Below, piece by piece: positions 1-5,641 of a stretch of 7,742 bases of DNA; position 1 is the stretch's first letter; the number at the start of each line of letters is the position of its first letter. Under the pieces are notes generated by a model. The model was not told the origin of the DNA, searched no databases, and was given only the letters and a program-made list of their open reading frames with translations. The stretch spans positions 1-7,742 of the forward strand of contig JAHEZG010000189.1 of NCBI GenBank assembly GCA_023251195.1, given 5' to 3'. The translations under genes and the position numbers were made by a program. This DNA comes from Chitinophagaceae bacterium (lineage in GTDB: Bacteria > Bacteroidota > Bacteroidia > Chitinophagales > UBA10324).

Positions 1-316
1 ATTCAGGGTTTTCATTTTCGTCGGCAAATGCATTCGAATTTTTGAAATTGGTTTTGGGAGTAATGGAAGTATATTTCTGAATGACCCATCGCTCTTGTCC
101 TTCAGGGCTTACCATTGCATAAAATCTTTTTCCGCCCACTTTGAAATTCATGAATTTTGTTTTTGACAGGAAGGGTTTCGGTGCCCACCATTGGTCGAGA
201 ATTTCCTGTGTGGTAAAGGCATCCCATACGAGCGAAAGCGGGGCTGCAAATTCGCGGGTTACGAGTACTGTTTTTGTTGCTTTGTCTACGGTGAAATCAA
301 ATTGTAAATTGTTCAT
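1..316 (-). CDS. AHSA1/SRPBCC-domain protein (partial, C-terminus beyond left edge)
   Basis: About 105 codons are visible from an ATG at 316; the frame is open to the window edge, so the C-terminus is missing. After a short N-terminal strand (FDFTVDK) comes the hallmark of the AHSA1-like START/SRPBCC fold: a TREF-AAP turn (residues 20-26), VWDAFT, then DQWWAP (41-46), followed by KVGGKRFYAMVSPEG. In this family a beta sheet wraps a long helix to form a hydrophobic ligand pocket; ligands of bacterial members are mostly unknown. Its ATG overlaps the TGA of the upstream ArsR gene in an ATGA tetranucleotide, so the two are almost certainly co-transcribed and translationally coupled. ArsR-AHSA1 pairs are a common bacterial arrangement in which the repressor controls the SRPBCC gene. 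The family is secure; the specific function is unknown. Confidence 0.88.
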   Translation of the reverse strand, partial: MNNLQFDFTVDKATKTVLVTREFAAPLSLVWDAFTTQEILDQWWAPKPFLSKTKFMNFKVGGKRFYAMVSPEGQERWVIQKYTSITPKTNFKNSNAFADENENPE

Positions 317-639
317 TTTTTTTGTTTTTTAATTGTTGTTAAAACTTTATCTAATTGATTGAAACGGGTTTCCCATATTTTTCTGAATTGGTTTATCCAT
401 TTGTCAACCTCCTTCATTTTTTCAATTTCGAGTGAATAGTAAATTTCCCGGCCTTGCTGTTCCTGCTTTACCAGTTCGCATTCGGTGAGCATCTGAATGT
501 GTTTTGAAACTGCTTGCCGGCTGGAATGAAATTCTTCGGCAAGGGCATTGGGAGTCATTGCCTGTGCGGCCAACAAAACCAATATTGCCCTTCGTGTAGG
601 GTCGGCTAATGCCTGAAATACATCTCGTCTGGTTTCCAT
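313..639 (-). CDS. ArsR-family winged-helix transcriptional repressor (non-metal type)
   Basis: A 108-residue protein, typical ArsR size. It opens with the family signature METRRDVFQALADPTRRAIL (DPTRR at 13-17). The recognition helix lies around residues 39-51 (SSRQAVSKHIQML), and the beta wing at about 58-70 includes GREIYYSL. The metal-binding ELCVCDL-type motif is absent; the only nearby cysteine is C54 in LTECELV, so metal sensing is unlikely. I chose the ATG at 639, preceded by AACAGGAAC, over the TTG at 657 because the family normally starts just before RRDVF. The stop overlaps the start of the AHSA1 gene by 4 bp. The upstream region holds several TTGCA-type half-sites, including one within the promoter spacer, which suggests autorepression. 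The inducing signal cannot be read from the sequence. Confidence 0.93.
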   Translation of the reverse strand: METRRDVFQALADPTRRAILVLLAAQAMTPNALAEEFHSSRQAVSKHIQMLTECELVKQEQQGREIYYSLEIEKMKEVDKWINQFRKIWETRFNQLDKVLTTIKKQKK

Positions 640-668
640 GTTCCTGTTATTGTGCAATTACCTGGTTG

Positions 669-699
669 CAAGTATATGCGCAACTATTTGATTGCACAA
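669..699 (-). promoter_or_regulatory. arsR-AHSA1 promoter with embedded operator
   Basis: Reading the minus strand, TTG (699-697) is followed by 20 bases and then TATACTTG (676-669). This differs by one base from the Bacteroidota -7 consensus TAnnTTTG and has a typical -33 spacing. The spacer contains the near-palindrome TGCGCAA-N8-TTGCACA (677-698, plus strand; 6 of 7 arm positions match), a good candidate for the ArsR site. Further half-sites of the same kind lie at 652-658, 664-670 and 705-712. Transcription start would be near 660-664, within the half-site cluster, so repressor binding should block the polymerase. Confidence 0.6.
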
Positions 700-724
700 G
701 TTTTGTTGCAATTAATTTCAAAAT

Positions 725-752
725 GGTGTGCATGTACCTGCGGATGTGCACC
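725..752. repeat. Imperfect inverted repeat between arsR and the LytTR gene
   Basis: GGTGTGCAT (725-733) and ATGTGCACC (744-752) are inverted arms matching at 7 of 9 positions around a 10-base centre. They sit between the divergent arsR promoter and the LytTR gene. The half-site differs from the TTGCA elements nearer arsR, so this may be a second regulator's operator. Function is inferred from symmetry and position only. Confidence 0.3.
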
Positions 753-901
753 TGTATTGCATAAAAGCAGAAAGCAGCAGTCCATGAACTAACTAGAGAC
801 AACCGGAGGCGACAATAAATAATGAAAATAATTTCAGAAATTATGTAAGAGTTGTTGACGGCCGGCAATTGAACTTTACAGTATCAATAAAATAAAACAG
901 T

Positions 902-1366
902 TTGAATAAATTACAACAACAGATAAATTCAAATGAGAAAATCATTCACCTTGATTTTGAAAGTCATTTGCAAAAACAATATGAAAACCTGATAATGGTT
1001 TCACATAACAAGGTTATTCGTGCCGACGAAATAGTGAAACTCGAAGCCTCGGGTGCTTATACAAAGTACCACCTGAAAAGCGGAAAGATTTTTATGAGTT
1101 CATATAATCTTAAGCGACAGGAAAAACTTATCAGTAATCCTCTTTTTTTCAGGATTCATAAATCCTTTATTATAAACATGTGCTATGTTTCAAGTATTAC
1201 ATTTAAATCTCCCATGGTAGTAACCTTTCAGAATTCAGAAAGCATTCAGGTTTCACGACGAAAAGCAAAATCTTTTTGGTTTCAAATCAGGTATCTGATT
1301 TCACAGGAATTTATTTTTACAGGCCTGGAAATATATTGCCCATTAAGTAACGCGTATGTTTTATAA
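902..1366 (+). CDS. Stand-alone LytTR-domain DNA-binding protein
   Basis: The product is 154 residues if read from the TTG at 902. From about residue 30 it matches the LytTR DNA-binding fold: a first strand LIMVSHNKVI, then DEIVKLEASGAYTKYHLKSGK (pieces of the IxxLEAxGxYT signature), SYNLKRQEKLI, LFFRIHKSFIIN and finally VSRRKAKSF. There is no receiver, membrane or sensor domain, so it belongs to the small single-domain LytTR class common in Bacteroidota, which binds promoter DNA as a transcription regulator. The start is uncertain: an in-frame stop lies at 893-895, and the only candidates before the domain are TTG 902 and TTG 968. The first in-frame ATG (995, residue 32) would cut into the first beta strand. 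No convincing Shine-Dalgarno precedes any of them. Its last codons form a perfect palindrome. Target genes are unknown. Confidence 0.82.
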   Translation: MNKLQQQINSNEKIIHLDFESHLQKQYENLIMVSHNKVIRADEIVKLEASGAYTKYHLKSGKIFMSSYNLKRQEKLISNPLFFRIHKSFIINMCYVSSITFKSPMVVTFQNSESIQVSRRKAKSFWFQIRYLISQEFIFTGLEIYCPLSNAYVL

Positions 1367-1372
1367 AACATA
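1355..1372. repeat. 18-bp perfect palindrome across the LytTR stop codon
   Basis: TATGTTTTATAAAACATA is its own reverse complement and spans the last three codons, the TAA stop and six following bases. As RNA it could fold with a TATA loop and a 7-bp A/T-rich stem. It is followed by A-rich sequence, not a T-run, so it is a poor intrinsic terminator. It may be a protein-binding site or an mRNA 3' hairpin. Confidence 0.5.
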
Positions 1373-1643
1373 AAATAAAATATTACCTGCTTGTGGGAAA
1401 CGGTTAGCAATTAGGTTTTATATTTTAGAAAAACCTGCCTCACAACTTTGTTTTATAAATTGAATGGTCAGCATATTGCACGCTTTTGCTGAAACAGAGA
1501 AATATAAAAGGCGACTGTAAGCCGAATCATTTTATTGCACTTCCTCCCTTAAGGTCCGGTTTGCCTAATTGGCTGTTCGCAGGATTGCATGAAAAAGCAG
1601 AACGCTAGTGGGTTTTCAGGAATTTCTTACACTAACGAAACGA
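1367..1643. other. Intergenic gap between LytTR and SnoaL genes, no gene seen
   Basis: The LytTR gene and the SnoaL-like gene converge on this 277-bp gap. Apart from the palindrome at its left edge and the weak hairpin at 1603-1637, I see no supported gene, RNA or repeat here. Short open frames in it have no recognisable protein character. Confidence 0.5.
1603..1637 (-). terminator. Possible weak terminator of the SnoaL-like gene
   Basis: On the minus strand, starting 7 bases after the stop codon, CGTTAGTG (1637-1630) can pair with CACTAGCG (1610-1603). This gives an 8-bp stem with one G-U pair and a 19-base loop. The sequence after it is TTCTGCTTTTT. The large loop and interrupted T-run make this a weak call. 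Confidence 0.3.
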
Positions 1644-1991
1644 TTATTTTTCCGGCATCAGGTAGCCAGTCAATTGTTTTATTTTTCCATTATCAAAGTG
1701 GAACACATCGCAAAACATGGCATTTAAAATTCCGCCGTTTTTTATTTTGCATATTACTGAACCTTCTGCAACCACAATGTTGCCTTCTTCCACCAATCGG
1801 ATAATGGTTACTACAGGCCGACCTTCAAATGCATCATTCTCAATTTCTTTGTCAAATTCTGCTTTACCTGTTTTGTAAAATAGTCCCGGCATGTGCCACA
1901 CCACATCATCAGTGAGACACGATAATATTTGTGCGTGGTCGCTTTTATTAAAGCCGTTGATGTAGGTTTCAATTACTTTTTTATTGCTCAT
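1644..1991 (-). CDS. SnoaL-like / NTF2-fold small protein
   Basis: A 115-residue protein, normal length for a single SnoaL-like domain. It starts with a helix (VIETYINGFNKSDHAQILSCL), followed by TDDVVWHMPG, a charged segment FDKEIEND, then beta strands carrying VTIIRLVEEGNIVVAEGSV, FCDVFHFDNGKIKQLTGYLMP. That order, with the D-D-V-x-W strand and the final FxxGKI-x-x-x-x-Y strand, is characteristic of the NTF2-like alpha+beta barrel. Members include polyketide cyclases, ketosteroid-isomerase-like enzymes and many non-catalytic ligand-binding proteins. I cannot assign a substrate. The ATG at 1991 is the natural start; a 16-bp tandem repeat lies directly upstream. It diverges from the methyltransferase gene with about 210 bp between them. 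No secretion signal is visible. Confidence 0.85.
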   Translation of the reverse strand: MSNKKVIETYINGFNKSDHAQILSCLTDDVVWHMPGLFYKTGKAEFDKEIENDAFEGRPVVTIIRLVEEGNIVVAEGSVICKIKNGGILNAMFCDVFHFDNGKIKQLTGYLMPEK

Positions 1992-2004
1992 GTTATTGGA
2001 TAAT

Positions 2005-2036
2005 CTGATGTAAAAATGAATTGATGTAAATATGAA
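2005..2036. repeat. Two-copy 16-bp tandem direct repeat upstream of the SnoaL-like gene
   Basis: CTGATGTAAAAATGAA (2005-2020) is followed immediately by TTGATGTAAATATGAA (2021-2036), identical at 14 of 16 positions. It begins 13 bp upstream of the SnoaL-like start codon, in the 5' leader or promoter region. Direct repeats of this size can be tandem regulator sites, but low-complexity duplication is also possible. Confidence 0.5.
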
Positions 2037-2176
2037 AAAAGTTTAAGAAAATATTTTGCAGCATAATTAAAATTTTCTGAATGCTTATGTGCCGGCAGGG
2101 ATTACGAATCTACCTCGCGATTTAATAAACAGCGGCTCATTGCAGAAAGACGCTGACCACACTAAAAAAAATCTTT

Positions 2177-2184
2177 TAGCTTTG
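2177..2184 (+). promoter_or_regulatory. Candidate -7 element for the methyltransferase gene
   Basis: TAGCTTTG matches the Bacteroidota TAnnTTTG consensus exactly and ends 16 bases before the ATG at 2201, implying a very short leader. No TTG lies at a good -33 distance (the nearest is too far upstream, at 2140-2142), so support is from the -7 element and position only. Confidence 0.4.
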
Positions 2185-2200
2185 ACTGAATTTTAACAAC

Positions 2201-3013
2201 ATGTTAAAAACCGATACCGGATTTACAGGCCATGTACCACAGTTATACGAAACATACCTGGTTCCTCTCCTGTTTGAACCCTATGCAAAAGATATTGTAA
2301 ACCGCCTGCAACTCAGCAAGCCTCTAAGTATTTTGGAAACCGCAGCAGGCACCGGCGTAGTTACCCGTGAACTGGATGCGCAACTTCCGGCGTATGTGCG
2401 AATTGTTGCAACCGATTTAAACCAACCCATGATTGACCAGGCAGCATTACAAAAATCAAATCATGTGATAGAATGGAAGGCCGCAGATGCACAACAGTTA
2501 CCGTTTGCCGACGAATCATTTGATGCAGTGGTATGCCAGTTCGGTGTCATGTTTTTTCCGGATAAGCCAAAAGCATATGCCGAGGCATATCGTGTGCTGA
2601 AACCGGGTGGTGTTTTTATTTTCAATGTGTGGGATAGCTTGCATGATAATGATTTTGGTGATGCAGTTAATACCGCAATGGAAACCCTGTTCGCATCTGA
2701 CCCACCACGATTTCTGGCACGCACTCCATATGCTTATAATGACAACAACATAATTACTAATGACTTAACCGCTGGAGGGTTTATTAATACACCTTTTATT
2801 GAAACAGTGACATGCTATACCACTGCTAAATCTCCCAACACACCGGCAATTGCCTTTTGTTATGGCTCACCATTGCGGAATGACATTGAAAGCAAACATC
2901 CTATGATGCTTGAAAAAGCTGTTGAAGCAGCAGAAGCGGAGATAATAATGCGATTCGGAACAGGCATGGTGAAAGGTAAACTTCAAGCCAAAATAGTGCA
3001 GGTACTCAAGTAA
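2201..3013 (+). CDS. Class I SAM-dependent methyltransferase (Methyltransf_11-like)
   Basis: A 270-residue protein, full length for this family. The SAM-binding motif I is ILETAAGTGVVTREL (44-58). The acidic residue after strand 2 is D72 in IVATDLNQPM, followed by AADAQQLPFADESFDAVV (motif II region, about 94-111). CQFGVMFFPD (112-121) and YRVLKPGGVFIF (130-141) complete the Rossmann-like core. The N-terminus (TGFTGHVPQLYETYLVPLLFEPYA, in two pieces GHVPQLYETYL and LLFEPYA) and the C-terminal AEIIMRFGTG segment match a widespread group of predicted small-molecule methyltransferases; the methyl acceptor is unknown. It is cytoplasmic, with no signal peptide. It is monocistronic and convergent with the flavoprotein gene 208 bp downstream. 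The family call is secure, the substrate is not. Confidence 0.9.
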   Translation: MLKTDTGFTGHVPQLYETYLVPLLFEPYAKDIVNRLQLSKPLSILETAAGTGVVTRELDAQLPAYVRIVATDLNQPMIDQAALQKSNHVIEWKAADAQQLPFADESFDAVVCQFGVMFFPDKPKAYAEAYRVLKPGGVFIFNVWDSLHDNDFGDAVNTAMETLFASDPPRFLARTPYAYNDNNIITNDLTAGGFINTPFIETVTCYTTAKSPNTPAIAFCYGSPLRNDIESKHPMMLEKAVEAAEAEIIMRFGTGMVKGKLQAKIVQVLK

Positions 3014-3221
3014 AATCGTTACACAATACGGGTACTAACCGAACCAACAAAATGCAGGAACAAAATTTTATTTTCTGTATTCGAGTCAATCATTTTTTTA
3101 AGTTGTGTATTCGGTTTATTCCAGATGCGAAGCACTCTAGAACATCTATTAATAAAAAAATAATTGAGCTAATACTGCAGGAAGCCATGGCTGTGTAGAA
3201 ATTGTTTGACTGCACTCTTTG

Positions 3222-4694
3222 TTATTTAACTTTTCTTTTCAGCTGCCGTCCTCTCGGTTCATTTGCCACTTGGAGCACACTTTCAGAATGCAGGAATTGC
3301 GCAGCGTCGGCTGAATCTTTCACTTTAGAAGCACTGCGACCTAACATTTCTGATTCAAAAGCAGTTAGTACACTTGCCCGCACTCCGGCTTTTCTCCATG
3401 GCGACAAAGGTCCGCATCCTGTTGTGATTCCACGCGCCAAAGACAGCGCATCGAGCAAAGCCTGATTGGCACCCTGTCCTTTAAATGGACTCATTGGGTG
3501 AGCCGCATCTCCAATCAATGTAGCTTTCCCGCATTGCTTCAATAATTCCGGCTCAGGTAATTCTCTGTCATAAACCGGATAACCTGTAACCTGAGCTTCC
3601 ATAGTTGCTGCTAAAATCTGAGGAATGGGATTGTGCCACAGCGTTCTGCGACACGCTTCCTCTTTCAGTGAGTGAGCACCTTGCGCACTCAATTTCTTAG
3701 CTTCATACTCCGCCATAGGGAAACTCAGTTGCCACATAACAGAATTGGAGTCGTAAGGCATAATGTAAATCCGCTCATTTCCATTGGCAGTTTGAAATAT
3801 CGTGGCGGAGTCGAGTAAAGAATTTTCCACCCCTTCGAGCTGCTTCAACGGACAAATACCCAATATAACAATACACCCAAGGTAACGCAAAGGGGAAATA
3901 TCATCTCCAATCAACAACTTGCGCACCGCACTACGAATACCATCGGCTCCTACTATGATATCCGTTTTGGCATTTTTTATTTTACCATCCACATTAAATC
4001 TCAGCTCAACACCTTCACCCTCGCTTTCTTTATAATCTATTAACTGATGCCCCCATTGCACTGCATCATTTCCGCCGAGTTGCTTCAGCAGAGCTAAGCG
4101 CAATGATTGCCTTGCAATTAGCATATTTATTCGGTTCGGAGATTTTTTTGCATCTGCCTGCAACCACTTGCTCATCCCCCATTCGCCAATCACTTTTCCT
4201 TCAGTGGTATGTACCACATGTCTTCTTGAAATCAACGCTTCATCTAAGCAGAAAATACCCAACCCCTCAATGGCTTTACTGGCTTGTTGCAATGTTAGTC
4301 CATAACCCTGCGAACGGGATTCGAAGCCACTATCGCGCTCATAAATGGTGAATGGGATTTTACGGTGCAAACAAGCTACAGCAAGCGCCATTCCTCCTAT
4401 GCCACCACCAATAATTGCAACATGCGGATAGTTTACTTTGTCGGCTACAGGGGGATGATCAGCATGAATTAAACCGGATCCATTACAGTTCTTACACGAA
4501 TACTTGTGACCTTTCGGACGAACAGGAACTGTACCCTCACCATTCGTTTTTTCAAATTGTTCCATTGCCTGCTGGTATTGCAGTCGCACTTTCTTTCGCA
4601 GCCGCCGGATTTTTTTGCCGCGGCCCATACATTCGGGGCAAGCAGTCCAATTAGCATTTTCAATATCGCCATTAACGGTGTTACAATTCTCCAT
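3222..4694 (-). CDS. FAD-dependent monooxygenase with N-terminal DnaJ-like zinc-finger module
   Basis: Read from the ATG at 4694 this is 490 residues; the upstream TTG at 4703 would add three residues but lies in a probable -7 element. Numbering below counts from that TTG. Two CxxCxGxG knuckles, CPECMGRG (22-29) and CKNCNGSG (70-77), flank a basic helix rich in R and K, resembling one zinc site of the DnaJ cysteine-rich domain. A group A flavoprotein monooxygenase follows: GGGIGG dinucleotide motif (99-104) with acidic E122 ending strand 2 (IYERD), R198 in IARQSLR, the DG motif GADGIRSAVR (252-261), and the GD motif GDAAHPMSPFKGQGAN (398-413). Such enzymes use NAD(P)H and O2 to hydroxylate aromatic or polyketide-like substrates; TetX is a relative in fold. 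The substrate and the role of the zinc module are unknown. It converges with the methyltransferase gene. Confidence 0.9.
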   Translation of the reverse strand: MENCNTVNGDIENANWTACPECMGRGKKIRRLRKKVRLQYQQAMEQFEKTNGEGTVPVRPKGHKYSCKNCNGSGLIHADHPPVADKVNYPHVAIIGGGIGGMALAVACLHRKIPFTIYERDSGFESRSQGYGLTLQQASKAIEGLGIFCLDEALISRRHVVHTTEGKVIGEWGMSKWLQADAKKSPNRINMLIARQSLRLALLKQLGGNDAVQWGHQLIDYKESEGEGVELRFNVDGKIKNAKTDIIVGADGIRSAVRKLLIGDDISPLRYLGCIVILGICPLKQLEGVENSLLDSATIFQTANGNERIYIMPYDSNSVMWQLSFPMAEYEAKKLSAQGAHSLKEEACRRTLWHNPIPQILAATMEAQVTGYPVYDRELPEPELLKQCGKATLIGDAAHPMSPFKGQGANQALLDALSLARGITTGCGPLSPWRKAGVRASVLTAFESEMLGRSASKVKDSADAAQFLHSESVLQVANEPRGRQLKRKVK

Positions 4695-4700
4695 TTCAAA

Positions 4701-4708
4701 CAAATATA
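4701..4708 (-). promoter_or_regulatory. Candidate -7 element for the monooxygenase gene
   Basis: TATATTTG on the minus strand is an exact TAnnTTTG match and ends only 6 bases before the ATG at 4694. Transcription would then start at or next to the start codon, giving a leaderless or near-leaderless mRNA. No clear -33 TTG is seen at the expected distance. Confidence 0.4.
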
Positions 4709-4771
4709 AATAGGAAGGGGTAATTGATAATTGATAATGGACAATTTCTATCCTTTGTTATCGACTTGTGG

Positions 4772-4806
4772 ACCGGCACAGATAACTACAGTTGTTTAAA
4801 GCCGGT
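4772..4806. repeat. Hairpin-forming inverted repeat in the gap beside the monooxygenase gene
   Basis: ACCGGC (4772-4777) and GCCGGT (4801-4806) are perfect 6-bp inverted arms around 23 bases that include an inner AACT/AGTT pairing. It lies upstream of the monooxygenase gene and downstream of the acidic-protein gene, both on the minus strand. It could be an mRNA 3' structure of the latter or a DNA site. No T-run follows on either strand. Confidence 0.3.
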
Positions 4807-4912
4807 TCATTTTATTTCATTCGACTGCAACTTCGAAGCACATCTCGAAGACCTTTGACAATAATAAAGCATTTGAGTAAATCGAGAACAACCAGTGGAG
4901 AGAAAAAAAATT

Positions 4913-5233
4913 TCAATCTCCTTTATCTTCTTCTAAATTTTCGTGATTATCGCCGCCTAAACTGTAATAGTTATTTTCTTCGTCTTCACTGCCAACATCT
5001 TCCATTTCATCATCCAACTCTGCACCAGGCACATCTAAATCATCACCGCTTTTATCATCCCTAAAATCTTTTTCGTTTCTCTTTTCTCCCTCTGTCATTT
5101 CGTTTGCCGATTTTATTTTCGATAAATCTTCAGGATTTAAATTTTTTTCGTCCGTTGCATTATTATATATATCATCCTTGGCAGGATAAACCGGATAACC
5201 CGGTAATTTATTTTCTTCTTTCTTTTCTTTCAT
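4913..5233 (-). CDS. Small, strongly acidic, probably disordered hypothetical protein
   Basis: A 106-residue protein from an ATG at 5233. About 35 residues are Asp or Glu against about 14 Lys or Arg, so the net charge is near -21. There is no cysteine, no hydrophobic core, no signal peptide and no membrane segment. It has a short Lys-rich start, then LPGYPVYPAKDDIYNNA, NPEDLSKIKSANE, EKDFRDD, a DLDVPGAELDD block and a C-terminal SEDEENNYYSLGGD block. The clustered G, P and Y residues amid acid look like conserved linear motifs rather than random low complexity. I recall similar small proteins annotated as hypothetical in other Bacteroidota but cannot verify this here. A TAACTTTG -7 element upstream supports it being expressed. 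It is not in an operon. No function is proposed. Confidence 0.78.
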   Translation of the reverse strand: MKEKKEENKLPGYPVYPAKDDIYNNATDEKNLNPEDLSKIKSANEMTEGEKRNEKDFRDDKSGDDLDVPGAELDDEMEDVGSEDEENNYYSLGGDNHENLEEDKGD

Positions 5234-5254
5234 ACACTAATTGTTTTGTGATAT

Positions 5255-5262
5255 CAAAGTTA
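5255..5262 (-). promoter_or_regulatory. Candidate -7 element for the acidic-protein gene
   Basis: TAACTTTG on the minus strand matches TAnnTTTG exactly and lies 21 bases upstream of the ATG at 5233. No TTG is visible at the usual -33 distance, so confidence is moderate. Confidence 0.4.
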
Positions 5263-5348
5263 AATTGCTACACAGGGTTTCTCTTACATAACTTTCAGAA
5301 TTAATTTCATAATTCACACTTTGAAATGGTTTAACAGAATTATTTCAA

Positions 5349-5362
5349 CACTCGCGAGAGTG
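5349..5362. repeat. Small hairpin with GCGA tetraloop
   Basis: CACTC-GCGA-GAGTG is a perfect 5-bp stem closed by a GNRA-type loop (on the plus strand), followed by GAGTTTTCATT. No gene ends here, so a terminator role for a coding gene is not supported; an orphan small transcript or a chance hairpin are alternatives. Confidence 0.3.
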
Positions 5363-5410
5363 GAGTTTTCATTCATGCTTATTTTATCAGGTTTTATTTT
5401 CTGTTTTTAA

Positions 5411-5562
5411 CTCCTTCTGAATCTCGTGCAGCATGTGCCTTGAACTGTGCCGGTCACAGACTCCGGACCTTAAGTCGGAGACACAGAGGTCTCAGCGCTT
5501 TATCCTCTGTGTCCATTCACTGCTAATTCCACTGCTTGTGGAGACAAAGCTGGAGGATGAGA
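5411..5562 (+). repeat. Structured intergenic repeat, copy 1 (upstream of phnA)
   Basis: This is the first of two related direct copies; the other is at 6235-6378. The left about 65 bp (from ATCTCGTGCAG to CGGAGACAC) are roughly 85% identical between copies by eye. It contains a run of hairpins: CTGTG/CACAG (5445-5459), CTCCGG/TCGGAG around CTTAAG (5461-5480, last pair G-U), a perfect 10-bp stem GACACAGAGG/CCTCTGTGTC (5480-5513), and TCCAC/GTGGA with loop TGCTT (5528-5542). The outer ends (CTCCTTCTGAATCTC and GAGACAAAGCTGGAG) are also imperfectly complementary. It has no coding potential that I can recognise. Confidence 0.75.
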
Positions 5563-5641
5563 ACGGACACAACGATGATGAAATTATCGGACTACTTCGC
5601 CACTGAATTAAAATTACATTCGGCCCTTAAATTATTTTTTA

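Larger units (their letters stand above)
5234..5641. other. 408-bp divergent intergenic region between the acidic protein and phnA
   Basis: No protein gene is supported here. From left to right it holds the acidic-protein leader and -7 element, a GNRA-loop hairpin at 5349-5362, the first copy of the structured repeat (about 5411-5562) and the short phnA upstream region. TACATTCG at 5615-5622 is one base off the -7 consensus and could serve phnA, with a leader of about 15 bases. Confidence 0.5.

Noticed and set aside
647..868. 73-codon minus-strand open frame upstream of arsR
   Set aside because: It covers the arsR promoter and operator region, has no recognisable domain and an unlikely composition; it is best read as non-coding.
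1545..1563. Possible third copy of the phnA-flanking repeat (TTAAGGTCCGG on the plus strand)
   Set aside because: Only an 11-base match to the reverse complement of copy 1; a match of this length is expected by chance about once in two such windows, and the flanks do not align.
3183..3192. Palindrome AGCCATGGCT near the 3' ends of the convergent methyltransferase and monooxygenase genes
   Set aside because: Ten-base palindromes are expected several times in a window of this size, and there is no T-run to make a terminator. No strong terminator is visible in 3014-3221.
3202..3465. Plus-strand open frames opposite the monooxygenase and acidic-protein genes (for example 3202-3465, 4103-4351, 4792-5064)
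   Set aside because: They are antisense shadows of well-supported genes or low-complexity frames with no domain signal.
1644..4694. SnoaL-like protein, methyltransferase and monooxygenase as a polyketide-tailoring cluster
   Set aside because: The three genes are on alternating strands with separate upstream regions, and there is no synthase, carrier protein or transporter; the combination is probably coincidental.
3570..5200. 15-base identity ATAAACCGGATAACC at 3570-3584 and 5186-5200
   Set aside because: Both lie in coding sequence for a GYPVY peptide in unrelated proteins on the same strand; flanks differ, so this is shared codon use, not a repeat element.
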